From contig JAIXMN010000003.1 in NCBI GenBank assembly GCA_025716815.1, positions 744,001 through 808,000 of the forward strand: a DNA stretch of 64,000 nucleotides, read 5' to 3'. Below are positions 13,684 to 26,518 of this stretch, piece by piece. Both the position numbers and the translations under genes were made by a program. Positions within the stretch are counted from its first letter, which is position 1. Each line of letters starts with the position of its first letter. A model generated the notes under the pieces. It saw only the letters and a list, made by a program, of their open reading frames with translations. It made no database searches and had not been told where the DNA came from. This stretch comes from Dichotomocladium elegans. Its lineage: Eukaryota; Mucoromycota; Mucoromycetes; Mucorales; Lichtheimiaceae.

Positions 13684-15717
13684 TCATTTCAAATTAACAG
13701 GAGGAACGGTATCACGAGGAGTCTGCTGCCATGCTCGCTCAAGTTCTATGAGTTCACGGGCAAACTCTGGACTGGGCATTGATGATGACTGCCAGTCGGT
13801 CTCCATGAAGCTGCTAACGCGTCCGTGCACCCGTCCCTCCATCTTCATGAGTTCCGCAATAAATCCGATGTTCGGAGACATATTGGGTCTGGCCTTGATG
13901 ACATGGCGGTAGGCCTGTTTGAGCGTCCAGCGTTCAGATGACACGAGATACGCGAGAATTGCAGTGATTGAGCGCGACTTCCCCGCCTTGCAATGAACAT
14001 ATATGGGTTCATGGTGTCGTTTTGCATCCTCTGCATATTAAATGTGAGCAATTTGCGTAGCAATTGATATAAGCAACAATTTACCAATGAAACACACGGC
14101 TTCCATCATCACCCAATCAATGTTCTTCATCTCCACGGTATCACGTGCCGAAATCTTGCGATAAACAATGGAGTCTGTGAGAACTTCATCATTGCACTCC
14201 TCCGCCATATTCAAAACACGGCGAATGTGACGCATCTCCAGTTGCGCCGCCTGATCAGTCGTCTCAATCTCAGGCCCAACATAGAGGAAGCCCGGAATGA
14301 CTTCTGAAATAACAAACTCGAAGTCCGTCTCGGTACGAGGCGACGTAATGGGCACGGTAGCTTCATCATCCTCGACTACCCGCGTCAAGGACGAGTTGGT
14401 GGAGTTGGTTGCGCTTGGTGCAACGAGATGTTGCTGTTGCTGTTGCTGTTGCTGTTGTGGTTGTTGCTGCAGATGACGACGATGGGATGCTGACTGATCG
14501 TCCAGGTGAGCTGCTATTGCCCGTTTATTAGCTCGTCGCGCCAGCGCGTTTGCGTTGTTTGCCCTGGCAGCTTGAGTGTCGAGACTAAACAAGCTTGTGC
14601 GGCGGTGAAGGTGTGTCTTTTCGTGCGACTGGCCTAGTGTATAACTGACCGAACGGCGTGGCAGATGGACCTGGCGTTCCAGGTCCATCCCGGTGATGCC
14701 GCCATCAATATCACTTTCGATAATGTACTGCTCATCCTGGAAAGCCTTAAAGCCGCCTTGGAGGTAATAGACACTATCGGTATCCATGGCGCGTTCCAAC
14801 ACGTTGAGAAGCGTCCAAGCCTGTGATGTTGGTTCAAGCATGTCTTCGTCATACACAACCCAATTCTGGACCATGCTCTTATTTTTTTCTGTATAACTCG
14901 CACGGCCTTCTGTAGTGGTGATAAAGTTCTCGAGATTGAAATTGGAAACAGTACCGCGCTGGTAGCGCTTAATAAGCAGCGATGGCAAATTAACATTGAA
15001 GGATCCGACAATACGACGCCGTTGGTATTCAAAGAGATTGCGCACATCGATAAGCATTACTGTTTGCTCATTTGACAGCATTTCCGAGAGACCGCTGGCT
15101 GACAATGCCCGGCCACGGTTCTTGACAGTGGCGCTGTCACTTCTCTGGGGCAAAAGCTTTGGAGGAAGTTGCTGGCTGACGGATCGTTTGGGTAAGACGT
15201 CGGTAACGGAAAGACGATTCATACCGTCATCGAGGGCGTGCCCATAAGTGAAAGAATGACGCTTTACCCGCTTCATGGGCTGGTCGTCCATAGTGATGGA
15301 GACACGATGCTCAACAGAATGGCGTTTGGCAACGCGCGTGTTAGAATCGGAGAGGAGTAACAAGGGCGTTCGAGGAGGAGGTGTGGAAACAGTAGGCTTA
15401 AGCATTGGTTCAATGGTGGGCGATGGGATCTCGATGGTGGAAATGTTGAAGCGAGCAATATTTGGTAGAGAAGCCGATTGCCGAGGTGGGGCGAGATCAA
15501 CAGCTGAATCCTGGCGCTGCTTGTTTCCATACCAAGGTTTTCTCGTCAGGGCGCGGAAGAAGGCGGCGGCGAGGTTGCTAGACTTTTGAGGACGTTGTGC
15601 GGCCGTAGCAGCAGGTTCATCCAGACGCCTCGTTTTACGATATCGATCAAATAGCATGAAAGGAGTGGCAGGGGCGAATGATAGCGACGATGACGAGATG
15701 GAGGGGAGGTGGAGCAA
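13684..15717 (-). CDS. Rhodanese plus dual-specificity phosphatase (MAP kinase phosphatase-like)
   Basis: The exons are 15717-14085 and 14030-13684 (minus strand), giving 659 aa. A basic, Ser-rich N-terminus is followed by a rhodanese/CH2 domain at about 210-335 (MLIDVRNLFEYQRRRI, NWVVYDEDM, YYLQGGFKAF). After a polyGln linker comes a DSP domain at about 466-600. The single intron falls just before the catalytic loop HCKAGKSRS, with Cys about 558. The rhodanese part shows no obvious catalytic Cys loop, as in MAP kinase phosphatases, where it serves as a kinase-docking domain. It should dephosphorylate Thr/Tyr of a MAP kinase; that substrate is inferred from domain order only. A second Met 20 residues on (MLFDRYRKTRR) is an alternative start. 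Confidence 0.85.
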
Positions 15718-17885
15718 GAAGAGGGAGAATGAAAATAAAGGTGCGGGTTCATCTTTGGCGGATGAATTGAATGAATGTAAATATTGTTTTCCTTTTCCAT
15801 CCTCTGACCACCCCCTATTTCATACGTCGTCAATCCCTTTGCCACCCCCCATCCCGTCTTACAATGAGTCACATTCCCCTCCTGACCACGTGAGCAAAGC
15901 GCTAAAAAGGAGCTCGCATCCAAAAAAAGATTGGAGTTCATCTAATTTTACCAGGTTGATTTAAATTATCTGACCAATCGCGGTCTCTGATTGCCCGATT
16001 TAAATAAGGTGCAGCTTTTGACCATTATGTGCTCTATTTCATTGGCTAATATCACAGAAAACGTAGCGTCCCCATTCAACGATCACCCGCCACCTCCTCC
16101 AACTACACCCAGTCCAGCCGGCCCTTGGCTTGTGCTGATGCTCGACAATAAACGCCAGGGAGCAATAAAAGCCGGAGGGAATTATCTGTGTCAGTTTCTC
16201 AGGCGCTTGGTCATCCCTAATAAGACCTGCTGATCGTCTTCTTTTTTTATTGCAGCACGCGACGGGCTTGGAAGAATCATGATAGTCAATAGAATATTAC
16301 GTCCGCTGCGCACGAGCTCATTTCTTTCGCATAATTAAAGAATTAGACATAGTAAGAGCATCGGTGTAGCACCGCCTTAACCTACTCGTAGAATCATCAT
16401 GAATGTGTGAATATTCTCCTTATTTGGATCGGCTGGTAGAAAATCAAGAAGTTTGGCTAGACTTGAGACGCATACTTTGGGTGTCACAATACAACTAAGG
16501 GAAGGAGCTCATTTAAGCCTAGCGAAAAAATGTTCTCTCGATAAAAGAAAGTTAAAGACAAGTGCAGCGCTCAAATCATTCATATTGCAAGTGCTCCATA
16601 GCAAAGTCTTTAGAAATACTGGCTGTCACATATCTCATTGAATAGTTGTGATTAACGGGTGGCCCTTGAAAATCAAGGATCGTGAAAAGCAGCGCTTTAT
16701 TACATCAATTTGCATCTATGGCATATGAGGTTGGAAGATTTAATAATGTAACATTGCAGACTTGGAGTCCGAATGCGGGGGGGGGTGATACCTCTAATTC
16801 TATCATTAATCTTTGTTCAATACATCTCATTTATTTACAAGCCATAAAATATTAGTCGGAATACATTCCCCCATCCGTAGCTTTAATGTCGTCTGGTGAT
16901 GCCAGCTTAAACGGTAATTAGGGTAGCTCTGTCATGCTCTGTAGAAGCACGGTGAGAGAGGAAGACCCGAAGATAGACTGTCCCAGAGTTATTCACTGGA
17001 AACATCTGAGCTGGTCTTTCTGGAAGCATCAATGAAACCGCCTTTTCTGTTACCGAGAGGAAACGTTGTATTTCATCAAATCCAATAAGTAGAATACACA
17101 CCAAGCATCTGCGGGCTGGTCCCGCGCATTACTACGATACCAACTTTGGCTGAACTCTCGTGAGTGGAATCTTCCCTATTCCTTTTTCCTCCTGATACTG
17201 ATTAGACAAGTGTCTACCTTCCAGCAACACTCTCGAGTGTCATAGTTGCCTTCTTATTTCTTCATTCTTGATTTGTACTCTTCTAAGTAATATCTTCTAT
17301 CGCCACATATTTTTATTTCTCCTCACCATCCTAACTGTCTTTGGAATATGCCACATATAGTATTTACAATATCCCACCACCCCTCTTCCTGATTGGCAAA
17401 AAAATAACTCCAAGCTCTAAATGCCCCATACCCGTCTAACTGGCAAACGTACGACAAACATTACTTTATTTTCAAAAATAAATTTCGTAAGGGAGGACAA
17501 TTATGACGCATATAAAGTAAAATAAAATGTCGCATAAACATAAAATTTGTCGCACGGATGAAGACTAGAGACATACCTGTTACTCAACAGAAAATATCAA
17601 CATCGTTCTTATTCTTTAACTTACCCCGAAGAAGCTAGATGTGCTATTGCGGCAACAATGGCATAACAGGGAGGAAGGAACGAGGATGACGACAATGGAC
17701 CAATGATAACACCAGCGGCAGAAGCAACGGAGGAAACAGATGAGAGTAAAAGCGTCTCAACGAAGCCATGGTGGGAGACCTGCACGGGTAAAGCCAAACC
17801 ATGGCCCCACCCAAGGCCCATATCCTCTTCTCTCGAGGCATTTGAGAGTTAGGCTGATATCATTGTCTACAGAGGATCCGGAATA
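15718..17885. other. 2.2 kb intergenic region, nothing supported
   Basis: It contains the promoter of the phosphatase gene at its left end and AT-rich sequence with short unrelated ORFs. A C-rich stretch at 16080-16120 and a G run at 16778-16786 stand out. No conserved protein, RNA gene or repeat end is recognised. Confidence 0.4.
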
Positions 17886-19228
17886 TTAGAAGATTATAGA
17901 GTGGAACAAGGATAGCCTATTGCGTTTAACTTTGCACTTGACCATTGACCAAAACTGCTCAATAGGATTGAGTTCAGGCGAGTATGGTGGAAGATAAGCA
18001 TATCGATATCCTCGAGACTCGCTGTATTCAGAGGTATCCTGAGCCGTATGGATAGGTGCATTATCCATTACCAAATAATGACCTTTCATATGTTCATACT
18101 TACCATCTCGTCCATCGTTGCCTTAAAGAAGCTGAGATGATGTACAGTTGCAGTTCCTCTGCTTGTAACTTCAGATTGACCTGCTCTTTTTCTTTTCTTG
18201 ATCGGTGACTGCGGCAGTCTCAAGGTACATTTAATAATCCCCAATGCTGGGTTTGCTCCCAAGATTGTGGTTGTCTTTACCCTTGTCTTTGGTATTGTGA
18301 CCACTGCAGGAGTCCCTTTCTTGGACCATCCCATGCTGCGTTTGATATTAATATGTAATCCAGACTCGTCAAGGAAAACAGTTTTTTCTAAAGTCAATGT
18401 CGGTCCTGTCCCATTTGCGCACCCAGTCAAGGCGTTCTTGGATCCTCGCAGGACTATTTCTGTCTACAAGTTGAAATCGAGCCGTTTTCAATGACAAGTT
18501 ACATCGTTTTTCACAATCGATGGAGCGCCACTTTGGATATTTTGAAACCCTCAAATCGTTGGAGCAGTTGATCCATCAGCTGCTCTAGGACAATGGATGG
18601 ATTCTCATCAACGCATTCTAAAATAAGGCTTTTATGCTCTTCATTGAGAATACGCGAATGACCTCTGCTTCTACGTTTCTTCAAAATGTTGTCAGGGTCC
18701 TTTTCGTACTGTAAGGCCCACCGCCAGACTGAACGAACATGGATTCCTAACTGCTGATGCACTCAAGACCTTCTCAAACATCCGCTTGAAAAATCTGACC
18801 TTGTCTTGGTCAATGTACGCTGTGTAACTGTGCTTGATCCCCGCTTCTTTCATCCGAATGTTTGTATTCTTTCGCTTGAGAATGTATGTGGTAGTAAGCT
18901 CAGAGTTATCTATGCAAGATACGCTACGCAAATATTCAGTGTGAGAACGAACAGATTGCAGAGAGTACGTTTCTTCATCAACAACATAGTCCATAGGTTA
19001 AGGACAGCTGCGCTCATCAACGACATGACCTTGGCCATCTTTGTAAAAAAAAAAATAGATTGCACATTTCAGAATGTAAAAGTGTATAAAAGAGAAGGCT
19101 TTTTTGTGCGATATCTTTCCGCGTATGCATGTGACACTCGAATTGTCATCACGTGCAAAGATTTAAGGGCTATATGCGATTTCATTTTTGTGATCGTGCG
19201 ACTTCCGAACTGGCAGGCACGACTTTGA
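17886..19228 (-). mobile_element. Decayed Tc1/mariner-like (DD34E) DNA transposon, copy A
   Basis: Transposase pieces run right to left on the minus strand in shifting frames. They are an N-terminal part (about 18994-18700), a helix-turn-helix part with IHVRSVWRW (about 18762-18511), a DDE part with FLDESGLH (about 18430-18086) and a last part with MDNAPIHTA and SPELNPIEQFW (18089-17886). The spacing between the second Asp and the Glu is 34 residues, as in Tc1. At least three frame breaks, one between FLDESG and MDNAPIHT, make it a pseudogene. Sequence to about 19228 matches copy B beyond the ORF, so it belongs to the element. I could not find matching terminal inverted repeats or a TA target duplication. 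Confidence 0.75.
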
Positions 19229-21162
19229 TTTTGGAATATACTGTACGCTTGATCTTCTTGAAATGTATTCGCTTCTTTCCAACAAATGTAAGAAGCGGGC
19301 GGATACTGCTATTGCTTGTTTGTTGATAGAAAATGTTTAGGCGCATCATATGATAAGTGGAGGAAGGGGGTCGTGGCGTCAAGATATTTCTCAATAAAGA
19401 AAGGTATATCTACGCTAGGTATTCAATACAGTCTTGATGCCATAGCTTTTCTGATTGGAGAGGGATTTCCAGCATAGGATATTTAAGCCCGTCAAACCAA
19501 AGATGGCATTTATGTTGTGTTTCTGTGCTTTGACAAAGTATAATCGGTCAAGCCATAGTGTGATCAGAAAAGTGGGGGTCGGGGGAATATATATCATGGT
19601 GGGCCTTGTCGCAGCTTCAATGGGAGCTGCTGGAAGCCTTCTCACTTCATTTCCGGTGCATTTTGGCATTATCTGATTATGAAAACATTGATAGAGAGGA
19701 TCCTCGGCACAGGGAAGATAGAAATTAAAATTCATATCTTTTGCCGATCATTTTATAGAAGAGGTATGTGATGTACCAGAGTGGACCAAGCAGAACCGCG
19801 GTATTTAAAGGTCGAAAGTCAGCGGGGAATGGCTGTTTTTTTTCTTAAAAAAAAAAGACAGCATGGAGATGATCGACCTTCTCAATAACGAGAAAGCACT
19901 TTTTTAGTTGGCCCTCGCTCTCCTGTTCGCAGCGATACATTGCTGTGGTATTGTTCTCCTCATTAGAAGAACATGATCGCATATCTCTAGGATCTTGGCT
20001 TTTAATGTGTGTCTCATAGGTCGATCATATCAAGCGCCAGGTCCATTGAGAGTTGGAAGCTAGGCCCAAGAATCGATTTTGAGACGGAATGCTCTTATTG
20101 AGTAAAAGCAGCTTGTTTTCAAAATAGTTCCTGGATACCGCGGGTAATCGTAGTAGCACAACTCATAGTCATCAATCATGATGATCAGGGTCCAGGCGTA
20201 CCTGTGAAAATGAGCAGGATAGGCCGGTCACTTTGCTCATTGCTGACTGCGAAAACGCAATATCAGGAAATGTAGCGCTATGACAGTGTTGTATTATCGC
20301 GTTCTCCCACTTTATCTGATCTTAACTCGAGCTAACTAAAAAAAAAATCTTATCGTAAGGAACTGTCGCCGCTTTACTTTTGCTTGCCCAAGTCTGGAAA
20401 AGCATCCAATATTCCAGAGCATTTGATGCTGGAATGGATAAGAAGCTGTCATAGTGATAGTCAATTGAGCGTTCATTGTGTAAAAAAATTGGCCGTCATG
20501 GGCATTTTGTATCCTAGTCTTTTTTTTCTTAAAAAAAAAAAGAAAGCTCAGGATTCTCCTGCTAGCCATTTCCACACTAACACTCTGTCACACCGGCCAT
20601 CTGATTACGATCAAAGAAAGGGCGATCTATAGGATTGTTGCACAGTCGGGATCTGTGCATTTTTTTTTTACCGGGTAAAAACATACATTGTCCTCATATG
20701 GTTCATTTGTTATGATATAATCCTTCGCAAGCTGTAATTACTCGCCCTCTCTTTTTTCCGCATCCCAGAGATACATAGATTAATGATTTGGATGGATGGA
20801 CAACACATATGAAGCGTCGGAAATGTTATCTAGATCCATAACAGACTGTAATATCGGTATTTGGACCGGCAGTAAAATTTGTTTATTTTTTAAAATTCCC
20901 CAGGGGTTGCGGTGGGATTTGGGGGGAGGGGAGTGAAGCGTTGGAGATATGGAGTTAAGTTAAACGGGGAATCTGGGGGGGGGGACAAAGAAATAATACA
21001 CTGTATGAAGAAGAAAAAAATATACAAGATTATATGGTAATAGAGGATGATATGGAAATAATGATCGAATGACATCCGTGTTATTGTTAACAAGCGGCGG
21101 ATGTTGCGTGGCGATGGTGGTGAAATCGGGACAAAGGAAGAAAGAGGGAAGAAGGGACAGCC
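19229..21162. other. Intergenic region with two oligo-T/oligo-A near-palindromes
   Basis: No gene is supported. Two stretches, 19832-19862 (gctgt, T run, ctt, A run, gacagc) and about 20516-20546 (tct, T run, ctt, A run, gaaag), share a core of eight or more T, ctt, then ten or more A. Both could fold as hairpins. The right end is G-rich and purine-rich, near the stop of the next gene. Confidence 0.4.
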
Positions 21163-21699
21163 TTATGCCTTCAAGGTGGCAGGGAACTCAGGAGAAAGAC
21201 CGCAATGCTTCTTGGAGAGGGCCAGCTTGTAAGCCAGTTGTTCTTGTCTGTCCGTGAGGAAGTCCAGTGCAAACCCAGTGCACCAAAGAACAAAAGTGAT
21301 AGCAATGCCAATATAGAACAGGGTACCGGTTGTCAGGATCGCAGGAGTCGCGAACATAGTTTTGCCACTGTTTTTGTTGGTGGTAGTGGCCTTGGGAGCC
21401 TGCTCTCCATGTCCGCCTGCAGAGGACGCCGGAGAAGAAGTAACAGGAGCAGCACCACCAGTAGCAGTGGGAGCGTTGGCGTGATTAGACTGCGTCGCGC
21501 CCTCGCTCGGGCTGTGGGCAGGGCCATTTTGTTCCTGGCGCTTTTCGAGGCTGCTTTCATTGATGATTGAGGCCTAGAGATCATCAACCAAGTCAGTATC
21601 TTTTGCCCAATCTGATTTGACATTGAAACCTACCGGACTGGCAGCAAGACAGAAACTCAGCGTGACCAGCAAAAAAATGAGGATGGAGAATGTGCGCAT
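21163..21699 (-). CDS. Small type I membrane protein with signal peptide
   Basis: The exons are 21699-21634 and 21573-21163 (minus strand), giving 158 aa. The start exon encodes only a signal peptide, MRTFSILIFLLVTLSFCLAA. The intron (gtaggt...ctag, 60 nt) joins it to a luminal part with LEKRQ, a Kex2-type dibasic site. An Ala/Thr/Ser/Gly-rich linker follows, then a hydrophobic segment (TGTLFYIGIAITFVLW), and a tail of about 45 residues with DFLTDRQEQL. I do not recognise the family. The layout suggests a secretory-pathway or cell-surface protein with a short processed ectodomain. The signal peptide, intron phase and stop all agree, so I think it is real. Confidence 0.65.
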
Positions 21700-22261
21700 G
21701 GTAAGTGTTTATAGAGCGTTGGATTCAGATAAGCGTTTTGATGTGAGAGAAGACAAAGTAAAAAAAAAAAAAACAGCCAACTTTGCGTTTTATTTATTCA
21801 TAAAAAAAATCTGATTATCCGGGAGGTCGTTACACCTGGAAAGTAACACAAGAAGACAGCCTATTATGGTCAATATGGTCCAAGAATGGACAAATTTTCA
21901 CCCTTCTGCTGAAACCAAGCAACTGGCTGCTGTATATAGTGTATCTATACGCCCCACCCATCGCACATCCATGGTCTATTTGTAATATATGCTTCTAAGC
22001 AACCGTTTTACCAACATCGGCCGTTCGACCTGCCAAGCGGCATGTAATTCAAATTCCGGCAGCGATGGGGGTTAAAGATCGCAAAGTTATCTGATCCGAT
22101 TCCGTGGCGGAAGATCCGAAAGAAGCATCTCAAATAAGGTTAAGCGACGAGGTCCCAGGTAAATTTTTTTTTTTGATATGTATACGTATATCCATTTGGC
22201 GATGGAAGAAAAGGGGAAAAAAGAAGGAAACAAGAAATAGGACTTGACTTCTGTTCTGTTT
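21700..22261. other. Intergenic: promoter of the small membrane protein and 3' flank of ssd1
   Basis: It lies between the ATG at 21699 and the ssd1 stop at 22262, both on the minus strand. The sequence is AT-rich with A/T runs. No ORF or RNA gene is seen. Confidence 0.4.
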
Positions 22262-23024
22262 TTATACAAAGGGATTAGCAGCAAGGACTCGAATCAACGG
22301 AGGGCTTCTATCGGGGTCGCTTGTGATAACCACGCGGATGTAGTCGAATGGACGGATCACCTGGCGCGATTCGTCTGGGATCGTACAGTCCTGCTGACTT
22401 GTCCAGGGATTTTCTCCTTCAACGACTCGGAGCGACATGCTTCGCGGGCGTTTCTTAGTAAACGACTGTCCGGCTGAAGGGGGAGACGAGACTGATTTTA
22501 CGGATAATTCATGGACAGCGTCGCTAATCAAATGATCGGTATTGGTCGATGGAGGCGCGGACGTCGTCGGCGACAGCTGCGCAAGATCTTCGTCGTCCTC
22601 ATCCTCTTCGTCATCTTCCAACTCGGCCATAGCGTCTGCCTGTTCCGCCATTGTATCTGCAGTCGCCACACCGGGCTTCCAGAATAGATGAAGAACTCCA
22701 TCTGCGGGATTATATTTGAATGTCTCGAGCGGAAGGTTGATGACATGGATCCGGCGTTCAAGGCCTAGGCCCGGGACGATCACATCGAAGGCCTGGTCCT
22801 GAACCCCAACAACAATCGCTTCGTGGGCAGTTGCTGTCGAACTGCCTCTCATCCTTGCAAGATACTGTGACATAAACAAATGTTGAGCTTGCTCGCGCGC
22901 GTTATCCGCTGATTGACCTTTCACATTGCAGTGGCGAGCAATCTTTTGGATCACTTCATTCTCGAGATAAAATCGTTTGTCTGATTGCACGTGCATAGAT
23001 CAAGATTACGATTTAGCCTATATA

Positions 23025-23057
<33 letters not shown>

Positions 23058-26000
23058 GTAATAGAGAATCTTTACCTCCTGCCAAGACAGCCTCAAGCTG
23101 ACGATGGACAATAACATCTGCATAGCTGCGCGAGGGACAGGTGAATTGGGTGTATAAGGGTGCGTTGAGAGAGTAGTGGTGGTAGCGGTTGATATCAAAT
23201 TTTCCGATGCAGAAGAATTTGGACGGGGACATGGTCTTGAGTACCAGAGTCGTGACAACCTTTTTGGCCGCATCATTTTCAATGGCATCGACGGTCTGTT
23301 GCAAGGACTGAGCTGTAGAAGGATTAATGGTGTAGCCGAGACCACGCAAGTACTGCGAAAGCTCGCGCTAAGAAAATTTACACATACACACGCAAAAAAA
23401 GTTAAACTTCTGATCCGGGTCTGATGTGGTCTGGGGCGGACGTAGTACTACATGCGGATACATACCAGCTTGCGTTCATTAGGCGGTGCCTGTGATTGAA
23501 GCAGTGCGTGTTCAGGGAAATAGCTTGAAATTTTATGGGCCACACCTGTGTTGGCAAGAATACTGAACTCGTCCACAATATCATCAGCGGGCAACCGCGC
23601 TGCTAATTTGATAGTTGTTGGATGTCCATTGCCGTCAACCGAAATATCAAGTGTCTGTTTGACCAAGAACATGGCGCCATTGCGACGCCGAGCCTGCTTA
23701 AGATTCTGAGACAGCGAATAAAGCACATTGATATCATCCTCCCACAAGGGCTTCTCATGATCTTGGAGGTTGATGTGACTTGGCACCCCGTTTCCATCGA
23801 GGATATCTTGCACCTCGTTTGTCGTCAGGACACCGTGGGATCTAAATTAATTGATTAGTTTGTGATATTACATATTGGTAAACGTCCACTTACTTGATAA
23901 CTGTTTTCCCATACCAAGTGTCAATCACCTTGCCAGACTGATCAATCTTCCATATGACTGAGAATGCAAGTCTAACGAATTCATCTCACGCATTAATAGC
24001 TACATATCATATAATAAACATTAGTAAATACCTTGTTGAACAAGCTACGAGGTTCGTGCACTCGTTAAGTAGTTTTTCGGGCCAAAGAGGTGCGCTTTCA
24101 TAAAGATACACAGCGGCCGCACGTGCTTTGGCTTCTCTGTCTATAGTCGAATGGGGCATGACAAATGCAGCTAGGTCAGCCACATGGAAGCCAACCTCAT
24201 AAATATTGTCGCTCTTCTGCTTGATTGACAAGGCATTGTCAAGCACTAGACATTGGCGTTATTCTTTAGCTTCGTCCCTGATTATCCTTCGGTTCTATTT
24301 TATCCAGACCTCCATTATGCGAGATAGTGATGGTGCGGATGGCTCGAAGGTCCAGGCGTGATCGAATCACAGCGTCGCTGCACACCCATGGTGTAGATGG
24401 TAGACATCCCATAACGGGATCCGCGAACGGCTCAAAAGAGAAGTTGTTATCTGCCAAGATGGCACGAAACTGGACCACAATGTCATGTACATGACCTAGT
24501 TCGTTCTCCAACACGCCAAACGGATGTAATGAAGTGATTGGCCAGCGTTTGATAGAGCCCTACAAAAGCATTGCGTTCAGAGAGAGAGAGAAAAAAAAAA
24601 GGTTCCCTCGTGTTCAGCTTACCAAAAAGAGTCTATTTTCAAACTGTTGATTATTTTCAAGAAAACCTTGCGGCGCTTGTTCCACGGGAATGGCAATAAG
24701 AGGTACTCTTTTGTCAGTTGGCTTAAACCAAACAATGCGTGGCGACGAGTCGCTTTTGACCGAATGGTCGTCGTCGTCGGCGGCCATATCCCCATCCTTT
24801 CTTGGTCTTCTGCTACTTGGTCGCGTCAGTCCAAGGGTTCTAGAAAATGAGGGATCGAGAGTGAGAGACAGTACGTGAGAGGAAAATGCTTTGTTAAGTG
24901 GAGCAAAGATCGTAATTTATAGCACCTACCCAGAAAACACCTGGCTTTGCGCACGCTCCAGAATAGCCACAACAATGCCACAATACTTTGGCTTCACCTT
25001 ATCGACGTCCTCTTCGCCACCAAACATGATTTCCTTCTCGTCTTCCTCATCCGGTTTACGAACGATTGGCTGGCCATTATTGCGGGCTATCTTGGCTTGT
25101 TCCTTTTCCTGCTTTTCGCGGATGACCCTATCCACCTCGACTAACTTGATAGCTACCACATCTCCCTCGAGTGCGCGATTTCGATCACGCGAGCCGCAAA
25201 TGTAAATGTCTGCATTGAGATCGTCGCAAAAGACATACGCATCCGAACGATTACGTTTGTTGACGCGCAAAATACCACTGACAAGCTGATGCTGTTTCAA
25301 GAACGGAACCAATGCTGAAAATGGCAAATGGGCAACAAACAATGCTCGTCGTTGCTGCTGCTGCTGCTGGTCCTCCCGTGGAAAACTCGTATTTGTGGGA
25401 GTAAAAGGGACCCAAGCATAGGACGAACGGTTCGATGTAGGGCTTCTCGCTGGTGCTGCAGGAGACATAAGAGCTGAAGAATTCGCTTGTAATAGAAGGT
25501 TAGTGACAGATAATAAGCGCAGGTAGGTGACGAAATCCGTGAATGTCTCAGGCAATTTTCTATACTCACAAGCTCGCCAGTCAGTTCCATAATTGCGCGA
25601 TGATCGTCTGCTGCTTCTGGAAGTATCGAGCGTAAGACTCAAAGGCTTGTTATTGCCACCACCGGTCGACTTTCTTCCACAGCTGTTATGATCCACAGTA
25701 GTGTCATAGTCTATGGCGGCAACGCTGGCCGTGGTAGCGCTAGAATCTTCATACCTCGGCGACCATTGCAAAGAGTTCTGCTTGTGCTGAGGGCCGTAGC
25801 TATTGCTGCTGTTGTTAAGCGATCGCCGTTGCGGGGATTCATACTGATCGACATCCGACGAATGGCGATAGTAAGATGGGCGAGCGCTCGGTTCGGAAAG
25901 CCGACGGTTGTACTTTTTTTGCTGCTGTATGAACTGTGGCTGTTGCTGTTGTTGGTGCTGGTGCTCTTGGTAAAGCTCCTCAGAATTATAGTGTCGACTA

Positions 26001-26518
26001 TCAGTCAAGACCATCGTCTGCTGTTGCTGTTGATATTGCTGCTGATGATGATGATGCTGGCGGTAGCGATTTGTGTATGCACCCGTAAGTTTTGCCTCAG
26101 CCTCTGCCAAGGCATCCGCCTTGGATATGACATAGCTGTCGTCGTCATCATCTCCAGTATCGCCAGTACAATGTCGCGCGCTGTCCAGTTGGCCCATGGT
26201 TCCCATGGGGAAATTGTTAAACAGTGCAGAGGACCGATGCTTGCGCTGGACTGATGCAGAATCGGTTGCAGCTGTCACGGTGCCACCGCTTCCAGATTTG
26301 TGCAGGCGCGTGACATAAACGCCTCCTCCATCACTTTCCTCACTAACTGTGTGGAGCGCACTGCGGTGCTGATGATGTAATGACGAACGAGACGCGGAAA
26401 AGCTAGCGGCCTTGCTTCGTGCATTCACAGCAGGCTCATCTCTCGTACCACTATTGAGTCCATTAGACAGCTCAAAAGCAGAGTGGCGTTTGTCGTTGGA
26501 CCAGCTTTTTCTGACCAA
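22262..26518 (-). CDS. ssd1: Ssd1/Sts5-type RNB-fold RNA-binding protein (probable pseudonuclease)
   Basis: Eight exons on the minus strand (26518-24930, 24839-24623, 24559-24310, 24245-24032, 23971-23894, 23841-23466, 23367-23076, 22980-22262) give 1244 aa, the usual Ssd1 size. The N-terminal third is disordered and Gln/His/Ser-rich. Cold-shock-like folds follow (FCDDLNADIYICGSRDRNRALEGD), then RIVWFKPTDKRVPLIAIP, and an RNB domain with EVGFHVADLAAFV and YADVIVHRQLEAVL. Active RNB enzymes carry a DPxxAxDLDDALS-type motif; here it reads HNGVLDNALSI, lacking most catalytic Asp, as expected of Ssd1 homologues that bind rather than cut mRNA. In yeasts these proteins repress translation of cell-wall mRNAs and are controlled by the NDR kinase Cbk1/Orb6. 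Dis3L2 is the alternative family, less likely given the lost Asp residues. Confidence 0.9.
23021..23057. repeat. AT microsatellite inside an ssd1 intron
   Basis: A run of TA dinucleotides with one TG interruption lies in the intron between the exons ending 23076 and starting 22980. It should be length-variable and does not touch coding sequence. Confidence 0.9.
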
